From Streptomyces tuirus (GTDB lineage Bacteria > Actinomycetota > Actinomycetes > Streptomycetales > Streptomycetaceae), in NCBI RefSeq assembly GCF_014701095.1, contig NZ_AP023439.1:6126001-6190000 (forward strand): 64,000 nucleotides of DNA. The letters are read 5' to 3'. This document shows, piece by piece, positions 44,371-52,956 of the stretch. Under the pieces are notes generated by a model that saw only the letters and a list, made by a program, of their open reading frames with translations, searched no databases and had not been told where the DNA came from. Both the position numbers and the translations under genes were made by a program. The first letter of the stretch is position 1, and the number at the start of each line of letters is the position of its first letter.

Positions 44371-46541
44371 AGGGCGTGCCCGAGGCCGTCCGACAGTCGC
44401 CGCACCAGGTCGTACGCCGCGTCCGGGATCACCGTCCCGGGCGGGAAGACGGCCGCCGCGCCCATCTCCAGCAGCGTCGGCACGTCCTGCGGCGGGATCA
44501 CGCCGCCGACCACGATCATGATGTCCTCGCGGCCCTCCTCGGCCAGCGCCTCGCGCAGCGCCGGCACCAGGGTGAGGTGACCGGCCGCCAGCGAGGAGAC
44601 GCCGACGATGTGCACGTCCGCCTCGACGGCCTGCCGGGCCACCTCGGCGGGCGTCTGGAACAGCGGGCCGACGTCCACGTCGAAACCGAGGTCGGCGAAC
44701 GCCGTGGCGATCACCTTCTGGCCGCGGTCGTGACCGTCCTGGCCCATCTTCGCGACCAGGATGCGCGGGCGGCGGCCCTCGGCCTCCTCGAAGGCGGACA
44801 CCAGGGTGCGGGTGCGGTCCACGCTCGGGGACTCTCCGGTTTCGTTGCGGTACACGCCGGAGATCGTACGGATCTGCCCCGCGTGCCGGCCGTACACCTT
44901 CTCCAGGGCGTCGGAGATCTCCCCGACGGTGGCCTTCGCGCGGGCCGCGTGCACGGCCAGCTCCAGCAGGTTGCCCTCGCCGCCGGCGGCCCGGGTCAGC
45001 GCGTCCAGCGCGTCCTGGCAGGCCCGCTTGTCCCGCTCCGCGCGCAGCCGCCGCAGCTTCTCGATCTGCTGCGCCCGCACCGAGGAGTTGTCGACCTTCA
45101 GGACGTCGATCTGCTCGTCGGACTCCACCCGGTACTTGTTGACGCCGATGACCGGCTGACGGCCCGAGTCGATCCGGGCCTGCGTACGGGCCGCGGCCTC
45201 CTCGATGCGCAGCTTCGGGATGCCCGCGTCGATGGCCTTGGCCATGCCGCCCGCGGCCTCGACCTCCTCGATGTGCTGCCAGGCCCGCCGGGCCAGGTCG
45301 TACGTCAGCTTCTCCACATACGCGCTGCCGCCCCACGGGTCGATCACGCGGGTGGTGCCGGACTCCTGCTGGAGCAGCAGCTGGGTGTTGCGGGCGATGC
45401 GCGCCGAGAAGTCGGTCGGCAGCGCGAGCGCCTCGTCGAGGGCGTTGGTGTGCAGCGACTGCGTGTGCCCCTGCGTCGCCGCCATGGCCTCGACGCAGGT
45501 GCGCGTCACGTTGTTGAACACGTCCTGCGCGGTCAGCGACCAGCCCGAGGTCTGCGAATGGGTGCGCAGGGACAGCGACTTGGCGTTCTGCGGGTCGAAC
45601 TGCCTCACCAGCTTCGCCCACAGCAGCCGCGCCGCCCGCAGCTTGGCGACCTCCATGAAGAAGTTCATGCCGATCGCCCAGAAGAACGAAAGACGCGGCG
45701 CGAACGCGTCCACGTCCAGGCCCGCTTCACGCCCCGCGCGGATGTACTCCACGCCGTCCGCGAGCGTGTACGCCAGCTCCAGATCGGCCGTCGCACCCGC
45801 CTCCTGGATGTGATACCCGGAGATGGAGATGGAGTTGTAGCGGGGCATCCGCTGCGAGGTGAAGGCGAAGATGTCGGAGATGATCCGCATCGACGGCTTC
45901 GGCGGATAGATGTAGGTGTTGCGGACCATGAACTCCTTCAGAATGTCGTTCTGAATGGTTCCGGCCAGCTTCTCGGGCGGTACGCCCTGCTCCTCCGCCG
46001 CCACGATGTACAGCGCCAGCACCGGCAGCACGGCACCGTTCATCGTCATCGACACGGTCATCTTGTCCAGCGGGATCCCGTCGAACAGCTGCCGCATGTC
46101 GTAGATCGAGTCGATGGCCACGCCCGCCATGCCGACGTCGCCGGTCACCCGCGGGTGGTCGCTGTCGTAGCCGCGGTGCGTCGGCAGGTCGAAGGCGACC
46201 GACAGGCCCTTCTGGCCGGCCGCGAGGTTGCGCCGGTAGAAGGCGTTGGACTCCTCGGCCGTCGAGAAGCCGGCGTACTGGCGGATCGTCCAGGGCTGGT
46301 TGACGTACATCGTCGGGTACGGGCCGCGCAGGAACGGCGCCGCTCCCGGGTAGGTGTCCAGGAAGTCCAGGCCCTCCAGGTCACGCCCGGTGTAGAGCGG
46401 CTTGACGGCGATGCCCTCCGGGGTCTCCCAGAGCAGGTCGTCCCCGCCGGACGCGTTCTTCACCGCCGCACGCCATTCGTCGGCGCCGCCGTCGGGGGCC
46501 GGGGTGCCCAGCTCGATCCCGGAGAAGTCGGGGATTGCCAT
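44367..46541 (-). CDS. mutB: Methylmalonyl-CoA mutase large (catalytic) subunit
   Basis: A 724-residue B12 enzyme interconverting (R)-methylmalonyl-CoA and succinyl-CoA. The TIM-barrel half carries PYPTMYVNQPWTIRQYAGFSTA and KPSMRIISDIFAFTSQRMPRYN. The cobalamin half has the DxHxxG motif in GQDGHDRG (about residue 604). In Streptomyces it supplies methylmalonyl-CoA for polyketides or drains propionyl-CoA. It starts at ATG 46541, sharing one base with the mutA stop. Confidence 0.96.
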   Translation of the reverse strand: MAIPDFSGIELGTPAPDGGADEWRAAVKNASGGDDLLWETPEGIAVKPLYTGRDLEGLDFLDTYPGAAPFLRGPYPTMYVNQPWTIRQYAGFSTAEESNAFYRRNLAAGQKGLSVAFDLPTHRGYDSDHPRVTGDVGMAGVAIDSIYDMRQLFDGIPLDKMTVSMTMNGAVLPVLALYIVAAEEQGVPPEKLAGTIQNDILKEFMVRNTYIYPPKPSMRIISDIFAFTSQRMPRYNSISISGYHIQEAGATADLELAYTLADGVEYIRAGREAGLDVDAFAPRLSFFWAIGMNFFMEVAKLRAARLLWAKLVRQFDPQNAKSLSLRTHSQTSGWSLTAQDVFNNVTRTCVEAMAATQGHTQSLHTNALDEALALPTDFSARIARNTQLLLQQESGTTRVIDPWGGSAYVEKLTYDLARRAWQHIEEVEAAGGMAKAIDAGIPKLRIEEAAARTQARIDSGRQPVIGVNKYRVESDEQIDVLKVDNSSVRAQQIEKLRRLRAERDKRACQDALDALTRAAGGEGNLLELAVHAARAKATVGEISDALEKVYGRHAGQIRTISGVYRNETGESPSVDRTRTLVSAFEEAEGRRPRILVAKMGQDGHDRGQKVIATAFADLGFDVDVGPLFQTPAEVARQAVEADVHIVGVSSLAAGHLTLVPALREALAEEGREDIMIVVGGVIPPQDVPTLLEMGAAAVFPPGTVIPDAAYDLVRRLSDGLGHAL

Positions 46542-48352
46542 CAGGAAACGACTCCCATGCGGTCGAGGGTGGCGGACAGCACGGCGACGGCGTCACAGCC
46601 CGCGAACACGTACGCGTCGACACCGGGGTGCTCCCCGGGACGGCCCGCGAGGAACACATGCCGGGCACCGGCGGCCTTCAGGTCCCGGACGGCGGCCTCG
46701 GCCTGCTCCGCGTACAGCGCGTCGCTGGAGCACAGCACGGCCTCCGTCGCACCGCTCTCCCCGAAGGTGCCGTCCGTGACCGGCTCGATGCCGCCGGCCT
46801 GGAAGAGGTTCGAGGCGAAGGTGAGACGTGCGGTGTGCGCCGCGGCCGGGCCCAGCGCGGCGAGGAAGATCCGCGGGCGGGAGCCGGTCGCCGCGAGGTG
46901 GGCGTCGGAGCGGGCGCGCAGCGCCTCGTACGCCTCGTCACGGCGGACGCGCGGCAGGCCGCCGGAGCGCGGCTCGGGAGCGTCCGCGCGGACGACCGGC
47001 TTCTCCGCGAGGAACGGGAACTCGCTGACGCCGGTGATGGGTTCGCGCCGCTTGGCCAGCAGGCCCGCGCGGGCCTGCCAGGTCTCGGCGAGATCCCGCT
47101 CCAGGTCGCCCGAGCGCAGGACGGCCGGCATGCCGCCCAGGCGCTCGATCCGCTGGAAGAACTCCCATCCCGCGTGGGCGAGTTCGTCGGTGAGCCGCTC
47201 CACGTACCAGGAGCCGCCCGCCGGGTCGATCACCCGGGCCAGGTGCGACTCCTCGATGAGGATCGTGGAGGTGTTGCGGGCGATGCGGCGCGCGAACGCG
47301 TCCGGCAGGCCGAGGGCGTGGTCGAACGGCAGGACGGTGACCGCGTCGGCCCCGCCCGCCCCCGCGGCCAGCGTGGCGATCGTCGAGCGCAGCATGTTCA
47401 CCCACGGGTCGCGGCGCGTCATCATCACCGGCGACGTCACGACGTGCTGGAGCTGCGCCCCCGCCCGGGGCGCTCCGCAGACCTCGGCCACGCGGGCCCA
47501 CAGCCGGCGCGCGGCCCGCAGCTTGGCGATCGTCAGGAACTGGTCGGCGGTCGCCGCGTACCGGAACTCCAGCTGCGCACAGGCCTGTTCGACGCCCAGC
47601 CCGGCATCGCCCAGCTCCCGCAGGTACGCCACGCCGGTGGCCAGTGAGCAGCCCAGCTCCTGGGCGGCCGAACCACCGGCCTCGTGGTACGGCAGCGCGT
47701 CCACGGTCAGCGCCCGCAGCCCCGGGTGCTCCCCGGCGCACAGCCGCGCGAGCTCCGCCGCCGGAGCGGTGTCGCACCGCTCACCGGTACGGGCCTCGTG
47801 CCCGAGCGGATCAGCGCCCAGATTGCCGCGCGCCGCGTCCCGGGCGACACCCCGCTCCTCGTACACCCGCAGCAACTCCCGTGCGGCGGGCTCGGTGTCG
47901 CGCCCCGCGTCGAGGACGACGGGCGCGAGGTCCAGGTACACGCCGTCGAGGACCCGGCCGAGGTCGGGCACCGCGATGCCGCCTTCCCCGACCGTCAGCC
48001 AGAGGGAGGTGACACCGTTCTCCAGGTCCCCGAGCACCGCGTCACGGTCGGCCACCGTGTGCCGTTGCCGTACGTCCCAGCCGCCCACCGTGTTCCCCTC
48101 GGCGCGGCCGCCGCGCACAAAGGGGGCGAACCCGGGCAGGCCCGGCTCGGGCGCGGAGTCGTGGGCGGTGTAGAGGGGGCGGGTGCGCAACCCGTCCTCC
48201 AACGCGGTGGACAGGGCGTGCTCGGCCTCGGCCCCCTCGACGTCCTTGCCCGATTTGCGCAGTACGCCCGCCACAAGGCGCTGCCACTGCTCATGGGGCA
48301 CGTCAGGGAACTCGCCGGCCAGCTCAAGCCCGTCGTCAGGCAGGACCGTCAT
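46541..48352 (-). CDS. mutA: Methylmalonyl-CoA mutase small subunit
   Basis: A 603-residue non-catalytic partner of MutB with the same fold (WDVRQRHTVADRDAV, YHEAGGSAAQELGCSLATGVAYLREL). The cobalamin half lacks the DxHxxG cobalt-ligand motif, the matching segment being RPRIFLAALGPAAAHTAR, as expected of the MutA chain. It is the first gene of the mutA-mutB-meaB operon. No ribosome site is seen, and TAACAT lies six bases upstream, suggesting leaderless translation. Confidence 0.93.
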   Translation of the reverse strand: MTVLPDDGLELAGEFPDVPHEQWQRLVAGVLRKSGKDVEGAEAEHALSTALEDGLRTRPLYTAHDSAPEPGLPGFAPFVRGGRAEGNTVGGWDVRQRHTVADRDAVLGDLENGVTSLWLTVGEGGIAVPDLGRVLDGVYLDLAPVVLDAGRDTEPAARELLRVYEERGVARDAARGNLGADPLGHEARTGERCDTAPAAELARLCAGEHPGLRALTVDALPYHEAGGSAAQELGCSLATGVAYLRELGDAGLGVEQACAQLEFRYAATADQFLTIAKLRAARRLWARVAEVCGAPRAGAQLQHVVTSPVMMTRRDPWVNMLRSTIATLAAGAGGADAVTVLPFDHALGLPDAFARRIARNTSTILIEESHLARVIDPAGGSWYVERLTDELAHAGWEFFQRIERLGGMPAVLRSGDLERDLAETWQARAGLLAKRREPITGVSEFPFLAEKPVVRADAPEPRSGGLPRVRRDEAYEALRARSDAHLAATGSRPRIFLAALGPAAAHTARLTFASNLFQAGGIEPVTDGTFGESGATEAVLCSSDALYAEQAEAAVRDLKAAGARHVFLAGRPGEHPGVDAYVFAGCDAVAVLSATLDRMGVVS

Positions 48353-48358
48353 GCTCGG

Positions 48359-48364
48359 ATGTTA
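48359..48364 (-). promoter_or_regulatory. Leaderless -10 element, mutA operon
   Basis: TAACAT on the minus strand ends six bases before ATG 48352, and no ribosome site is present. Confidence 0.6.
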
Positions 48365-48638
48365 GGTCACGCCCACGAACGAGAAGCAGAGGGAACGGCT
48401 GTGACCTTGCCCTCGCCGTGAATGTGGCCCCGATCTCCCGTGAACGGCTGCCCGGGACCCCGTGACGAAGCATGGAGACCGCCCCGGACACCGAGGCGAG
48501 GGCCGCCCCGATGCCCTGACCGAAATGTCTCCTGAGGGCCGTCTTTTGGGTGCGTGACCGCACAGGCCGCGACATTTCACTTGTGCGGCACGAGGTGTAA
48601 CGCGGCGGCAATCGCAAGGCGCAGTAGGGGGCAGAAAA

Positions 48639-48693
48639 GGCCGGCCGAAACCGGATCACGCTCCCGATGTCATTCATGGGAGCGACCGGCCGG
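48639..48693 (+). promoter_or_regulatory. Nested hairpin in the leader of the small membrane protein gene
   Basis: CGCTCCC (48659-48665) pairs with GGGAGCG (48678-48684) around a 12-base loop. An outer GGCCGG/CCGGCC pair (48639-48644 with 48686-48691) encloses it. It ends about 28 bases before the start codon, so it may be a 5' leader structure rather than a terminator. Confidence 0.6.
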
Positions 48694-48721
48694 CGAAGCG
48701 ATACACCAGATGGGATTTCTC

Positions 48722-49075
48722 GTGAACGGCACCGACCCGGCTTCTCCCTATCAGCCGTACGACCAGCCACCGCCGCCCGACCGCACTGCCCGCAACCAGG
48801 CCACCGCACGGCGGACGGCCCTCACGATCTGCACGGTCGCCGACATCGCGGCCGGCCTGCTGGGCCTGTGGATCGTGCTCTATCTCCTCGACGCCAATCA
48901 GGGGAATCCCTTCGTCGAGTTCGTCCACGGAATGGCGGACTGGCTTTCCGGATGGGCCCAGGACATTTTCACGATGGACACAGAAGGGTTGCGCGTCGTC
49001 CTCAATTATGGGCTTCCCGCGGTCATCTATTTGCTGATCGGTCACGGAATCGCGGCCCGGATCAACAGAGCCTGA
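48722..49075 (+). CDS. Small two-span membrane protein
   Basis: About 117 residues from GTG 48722 (VNGTDPASPYQPYDQPPPP), with ggga six bases upstream; ATG 48710 in the same frame is an alternative. After a Pro-rich, cytoplasmic-looking N-terminus come two hydrophobic segments (ALTICTVADIAAGLLGLWIVLYLL and VVLNYGLPAVIYLLIGHGIAA) separated by an acidic, aromatic loop. I recognise no family. A structured leader precedes it. Confidence 0.75.
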   Translation: MNGTDPASPYQPYDQPPPPDRTARNQATARRTALTICTVADIAAGLLGLWIVLYLLDANQGNPFVEFVHGMADWLSGWAQDIFTMDTEGLRVVLNYGLPAVIYLLIGHGIAARINRA

Positions 49076-49238
49076 AGAACGCGTCGAACCGGCCCCCGCC
49101 GTTCGCCCCCTCGGCCGCGGGCCACGCGGTGCGGAGCACACCACAACGGCGGGCCGTCGGCAGTATGCGCGCTCCACGGCGGGGTAGACGACGTCCGAAA
49201 GGCACTGAGCAGCACGAACAACAACGAAAGAGCCCCAT

Positions 49239-49733
49239 ATGGTCATCCCGCTTATGAAGCAGGCGGCAGATGAGCCGGGCACGGACGAGCAGGTCCCCCT
49301 GCGCTGCGGCGCGGTCTGGGACGACGGCGCAGCGTGCGCCGTCGAGGCGCGCCGGGCGCTGCACGCGTTCCTGGCGTACGTACCGTGTACCGGCCGCCCG
49401 CCCGTGCCGGCCCTTCTGGCGATCGACGCCGAACTGGTCGTCAGTGAACTGGTCACCAACGCGATCCGGCACGCACCCGGCCCCTGCGGGATGATTCTGC
49501 GGCTCTCCGGTGACGAACTGGCCATCACGGTGTGGGACACCTCCACCGAGCAGCCGGTGCTCAGGGAGCGCGACGGCCGGCGCTTCGGCGGTCATGGCAT
49601 GCATGTGGTGCACACGGTCAGCAGCAAGGTCGCCGTCACACCCCTCGGCCCGGGCAAGCAGGTCACCGCCTGGTTGCGTCCCGCCCCGGACGGCGGGCCC
49701 GACGCCCTGAGCGCGGTCGGCCCGGCCGCCTGA
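49239..49733 (+). CDS. ATP-binding anti-sigma-factor-like protein (HATPase)
   Basis: About 164 residues. VVSELVTNAIRHAPG is the N-box of the GHKL ATPase fold, DTSTEQPVLRERDGRRFGGHGMHVVHTVS carries the G1/G2 boxes, and the C-terminus is a Pro/Gly/Ala tail. It resembles the product at 6653 but is only loosely similar. Such proteins in Streptomyces act as RsbW-type switches or partner orphan sigma factors. No sigma or STAS gene adjoins it. Confidence 0.87.
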   Translation: MVIPLMKQAADEPGTDEQVPLRCGAVWDDGAACAVEARRALHAFLAYVPCTGRPPVPALLAIDAELVVSELVTNAIRHAPGPCGMILRLSGDELAITVWDTSTEQPVLRERDGRRFGGHGMHVVHTVSSKVAVTPLGPGKQVTAWLRPAPDGGPDALSAVGPAA

Positions 49734-49763
49734 CGCCCCGACGAGACCCCCTCCCGGCCCAGG

Positions 49764-51140
49764 TCACCACCCGGTGAGCAGCAGATGGTTGAGGAGCAGA
49801 GCGAGCACCGCCTGGACGGTGAGCCAGGGGCGGGGGCGGGTGAGGAACGCGCAGGCCGGGAGCAGCCACAGGGCGAAGGGAAGCCAGATACGTTCCGTCT
49901 CGGCCTTGCTCATGCCGGACAGGTCGGCGATCAGCAGGGCCAGGAGCGCGGCGGACACGAGGAAGGCGAGGCGGACACCCGCCCGGGGAGAGGTGCGGCG
50001 CCGGACCAGTACGGCCCCGGCCCGCCGCAGCCCCGCCGCCGTCGCCAGTCCCGTGACGAGCACCGTGCAGGCCAGGTTGGCCCACACCCAGTACCCGTAG
50101 GGGCGGATGCCGCCCGCGCCCTGGGCGTAGCGCGTGACCAGCAGCCGGTAGGCCTCCCACCAGTCGAAGCCCGCGAGCGTGAACACCGCGGGGACCACGG
50201 CCGCTCCGGCGAGCAGCGACACCAGCAGGGCCGGACGCTCCCGGACCCCGTTCCGGCCGAGCACCAGGGCCGCCGCCGCGATCAGCGCGACGAGGGTCAG
50301 GCCGTACGACAGATAGCAGGTCAGGCCGAACAGCAGCCCGGACGCGCCCGCCCACCCCGGGGATCTCCGGGTGACCGCCACAGCGAGCAGGGCCACCGCC
50401 CACGCCGCCACCGCCGCGAAGTACGCGTCCGCCGAGGTGCCCATCCACACGGCCGCCGGGGCCAGGACCAGGAAGGGGGCCGCCCGGCGGGCCAGTGCCT
50501 CGTCGCAGAGGGCGCGAACCGTGACCAGCACGGCCACACACGCCGTCGCGCCGACGACGACGCACCACACCCCGGCCCAGCCCCCGCCCCGCAGGCCGAT
50601 CCGGTCGAGCAGCACGAAGGTGAGCGTGGCGGCGGGCGGGTGCCCGGCGATGTGGGCGGGCCAGTTGTCGGGTGAGTCGAGCAGGATGTGCCCGGTGAAG
50701 TCCCGCAGCGCCGCCGGGATGTCATGGAAGCGGTCGATGACCTGGAGGTACTCGTAGCGGGTGGTGAGTCTGCGGGCGATGCCGCGGTCCCAGCCGTCGA
50801 TCAGCGCCAGGGAGAGGATCCAGGCCGTCGAGGCGCCCCAGGCCACCGGCAGCAGGGCCCGCCAGGGGAGACGGGCCGCGAGGACGGGGCCGTACACCAC
50901 GACGGCGACCGCCACGAGCACGGCCGCGGGGGTGCCGGGGCCCACGTGCGGACCCCAGGAGGCGAGCAGCGGGGGCCAGTCGACGAACAGCGTCCCGCGG
51001 GTGTCCTCGATGTGGCGGCCGGCCACCGCGGCCACCGTCACGAGCACCGCGGCGGCCCCGGCGGCGTACAGGTCACGGCGCAGACGGCCGGGAGGCTCGG
51101 ACTCACGGGTCCGGGCGGGGGAGGGCAGGGTGCGGATCAC
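49764..51140 (-). CDS. Polytopic membrane protein, GT-C-like (mannosyltransferase/ArnT-like)
   Basis: A 458-residue protein from GTG 51140 with about ten hydrophobic segments. The arrangement (an early aqueous loop with HPPAATLTFVLLDRIG after a DNWPAHIAGH stretch, and DSPDNWP near the second span) is reminiscent of GT-C transferases that use polyprenyl-phosphate sugars. I see no decisive acidic motif. It lies beside a cluster of sugar enzymes; a glycosylation role is inferred. TAGCGT six bases before the GTG indicates a leaderless transcript. Confidence 0.75.
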   Translation of the reverse strand: MIRTLPSPARTRESEPPGRLRRDLYAAGAAAVLVTVAAVAGRHIEDTRGTLFVDWPPLLASWGPHVGPGTPAAVLVAVAVVVYGPVLAARLPWRALLPVAWGASTAWILSLALIDGWDRGIARRLTTRYEYLQVIDRFHDIPAALRDFTGHILLDSPDNWPAHIAGHPPAATLTFVLLDRIGLRGGGWAGVWCVVVGATACVAVLVTVRALCDEALARRAAPFLVLAPAAVWMGTSADAYFAAVAAWAVALLAVAVTRRSPGWAGASGLLFGLTCYLSYGLTLVALIAAAALVLGRNGVRERPALLVSLLAGAAVVPAVFTLAGFDWWEAYRLLVTRYAQGAGGIRPYGYWVWANLACTVLVTGLATAAGLRRAGAVLVRRRTSPRAGVRLAFLVSAALLALLIADLSGMSKAETERIWLPFALWLLPACAFLTRPRPWLTVQAVLALLLNHLLLTGW

Positions 51141-51146
51141 ACCGGC

Positions 51147-51152
51147 ACGCTA
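51147..51152 (-). promoter_or_regulatory. Leaderless -10 element, GT-C-like gene
   Basis: TAGCGT on the minus strand ends six bases before GTG 51140. Confidence 0.65.
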
Positions 51153-51241
51153 GGCCGCGCGACCGCTCACGGACCGCCGACCGGGCCCGATGTCAGCGTT
51201 TCGTCATGGGTCGCGCACCCTTTCGCGGGGCTCCGGCGGCC

Positions 51242-51247
51242 TACCGT
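51242..51247 (+). promoter_or_regulatory. Leaderless -10 element, cytochrome b fusion gene
   Basis: TACCGT ends six bases before ATG 51254, and no ribosome site is present. Confidence 0.65.
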
Positions 51248-51253
51248 CGGTTC

Positions 51254-52495
51254 ATGCGACACGATCCACGCGATCCGCGGCTTCCCACGTCCCCCGGCTT
51301 CTGGCGCAGCCCTCTGCGCGGCCCCCGGTTCACCTCGGTGCTGGGCCTCGTCCTCCTGGCGGGCATCACCGTGCTGTTCGTGACGGGACTCCTGTCGTAC
51401 GCCGCCTACAACCCGGACCTCGCGCCGGTCAACGACAAGACCCCGGACAAGGGGCTCCTCGGCTTCTACCTCTTCGCCTGGCCGACCGACCCGCACTGGC
51501 TGTACCGGCTGAACCAGGGCGTCCACGTCACCCTCGGCATCACCCTGATCCCCGTCCTGCTCGCCAAGCTGTGGTCCGTCGTGCCGAGGCTGTTCACCCT
51601 GCCGCCGGCCCGCTCGCTCGCACACGCCCTGGAGCGGGTCTCCCTGCTGCTGCTGGTCGGCGGCGCACTGTTCGAGTTCGTCACCGGCGTCCTCAACGTC
51701 CAGCTCGACTACGTCTTCCCCGGCTCGTTCTACCCCCTGCACTTCTACGGCGCCTGGGTGTTCTTCGCCGCCTTCGTGGCCCACGCGCTGCTCAAGACGC
51801 CCACGGCACTGCGCAATCTGCGGCGGCTGCGGGAGGAGAAGAACGACCTGGTCTCCCCGCGCCCCGCCGAGCCGACCGTCTCCCGGCGGGGCGCCCTGTG
51901 GTTCGTCGGGGGCGGCTCGCTGCTGCTCTTCGGCACGACCGTGGGGCAGAACTTCGGCGGCCCGCTGCGGCGCACCGCCCTCCTCGCCCCGCACGGCGGC
52001 GCGGAACCCGGCAGCGGCCCGAACGGCTTCCAGATCAACAAGACCGCCGCGTACGCCCGGATCGACCCGGCGGAAACGGCCGAGGACGCCTGGCGGCTCG
52101 TCGTGACCGGGCGCACGGGCACGATCCGGCTCAGTCGCGCCCAGCTCGCCGGCCTCCCCCTGCACAGCTCCGCGTTGCCCATCGCCTGTGTGGAGGGCTG
52201 GTCCACGCCGGACCAGTGGTGGCGCGGGGTGCGGCTGCGCGACCTCGCGGCCCTCGCCGGGTACGAGGACGACCCGCCGGACGTGTTCGTCGAGTCCCTC
52301 CAGCGCCAGGGCGCCTTCCGTAAGGCCGCCCTGCGCGCCAACCAGGTGGCCGACCCGCGTTCCCTGCTCGCCCTGTACGTCAACGGCGAGGAACTGTCCC
52401 CCGACCACGGCCACCCGGCCCGGATCATCGTGCCCGCGGCCCCCGGTGTGCTGAACACCAAGTGGGTGGCCCGGATGACGTTCGGAGACCTGTGA
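51254..52495 (+). CDS. Cytochrome b-like domain fused to a sulfite-oxidase-fold Moco domain
   Basis: A 413-residue protein. The N-terminal ~190 residues have four or five membrane spans with His residues placed as in b-type cytochromes (LYRLNQGVHVTLGITLIPVLLAKLW, YPLHFYGAWVFFAAFVAHALLK). The C-terminal ~170 residues form the sulfite-oxidase molybdopterin fold, with the probable molybdenum ligand C312 in IACVEGWSTPDQWWRGVRLRDL. This combines a periplasmic-type oxidoreductase with its quinone-linked membrane anchor in one chain. ATG 51254 is leaderless; the GTG/ATG codons further upstream lack promoter support. The substrate is unknown. Confidence 0.87.
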   Translation: MRHDPRDPRLPTSPGFWRSPLRGPRFTSVLGLVLLAGITVLFVTGLLSYAAYNPDLAPVNDKTPDKGLLGFYLFAWPTDPHWLYRLNQGVHVTLGITLIPVLLAKLWSVVPRLFTLPPARSLAHALERVSLLLLVGGALFEFVTGVLNVQLDYVFPGSFYPLHFYGAWVFFAAFVAHALLKTPTALRNLRRLREEKNDLVSPRPAEPTVSRRGALWFVGGGSLLLFGTTVGQNFGGPLRRTALLAPHGGAEPGSGPNGFQINKTAAYARIDPAETAEDAWRLVVTGRTGTIRLSRAQLAGLPLHSSALPIACVEGWSTPDQWWRGVRLRDLAALAGYEDDPPDVFVESLQRQGAFRKAALRANQVADPRSLLALYVNGEELSPDHGHPARIIVPAAPGVLNTKWVARMTFGDL

Positions 52496-52956
52496 TGCGA
52501 GGCCGCTTCGCCGTCGGCAGCCCCCTGCAACTCCTGCTGCTGGCCTGCTCGTTCGCCCTCGCGGCCTACGCGGGGGTACGCCTGCTCGCCGATGACTGGC
52601 TCGGCGTGGCGCTCTGGGTCGTCGGCGCCGCGCTGCTGCACGACCTGGTGCTGCTGCCGCTGTACGCGGCGGCGGACCGGGCGCTGGTCGGAGGGCTCGG
52701 CCGGGTCCGCCGCCGGGAGTGGACGATGTACGTGCGGGTGCCGGCGGCCCTCTCCGGGCTGCTGCTCCTGGTGTGGTTCCCGCTGATCAGCGGCATGGTG
52801 GAGGAGCGCCGCTACCGGTCCGCGACCGGCCTGCCGCCGGAGGGGTTCCTCACGCGCTGGCTGCTGATCACGGCCGTCCTCTTCGCGGGCTCGGCACTGC
52901 TGCTGGCGCTGCGGCTGCGCAGCGCGGCGAAGCGCCGCCCGCCGGCCGTCCACTGA
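52495..52956 (+). CDS. Small polytopic membrane protein
   Basis: A 153-residue protein from ATG 52495, overlapping the previous stop by one base (TGATG), so it is translated with the cytochrome b fusion. About four hydrophobic segments (LQLLLLACSFALAAYAGVRLL, LWVVGAALLHDLVLLPLYAA, LSGLLLLVWFPLISG, LLITAVLFAGSALLLALRL). Function unknown; it may assist its partner. Its last 145 bases overlap the convergent methyltransferase gene. Confidence 0.85.
   Translation: MRGRFAVGSPLQLLLLACSFALAAYAGVRLLADDWLGVALWVVGAALLHDLVLLPLYAAADRALVGGLGRVRRREWTMYVRVPAALSGLLLLVWFPLISGMVEERRYRSATGLPPEGFLTRWLLITAVLFAGSALLLALRLRSAAKRRPPAVH

Larger units (their letters stand above)
48353..48721. other. Divergent intergenic region upstream of mutA
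   Basis: The 369-base spacer holds the leaderless mutA -10 (minus-strand TAACAT at 48359-48364) on one side and a nested hairpin (48639-48693) close to the small membrane protein gene on the other. The rest shows no gene. Confidence 0.6.

Noticed and set aside
44376..48173. 1265-codon open frame antisense to the methylmalonyl-CoA mutase genes
   Set aside because: High-GC DNA leaves antisense frames open. The opposite strand codes highly conserved mutase subunits with intact motifs, and this frame reads as Arg/His/Gly-rich text with no ribosome site.
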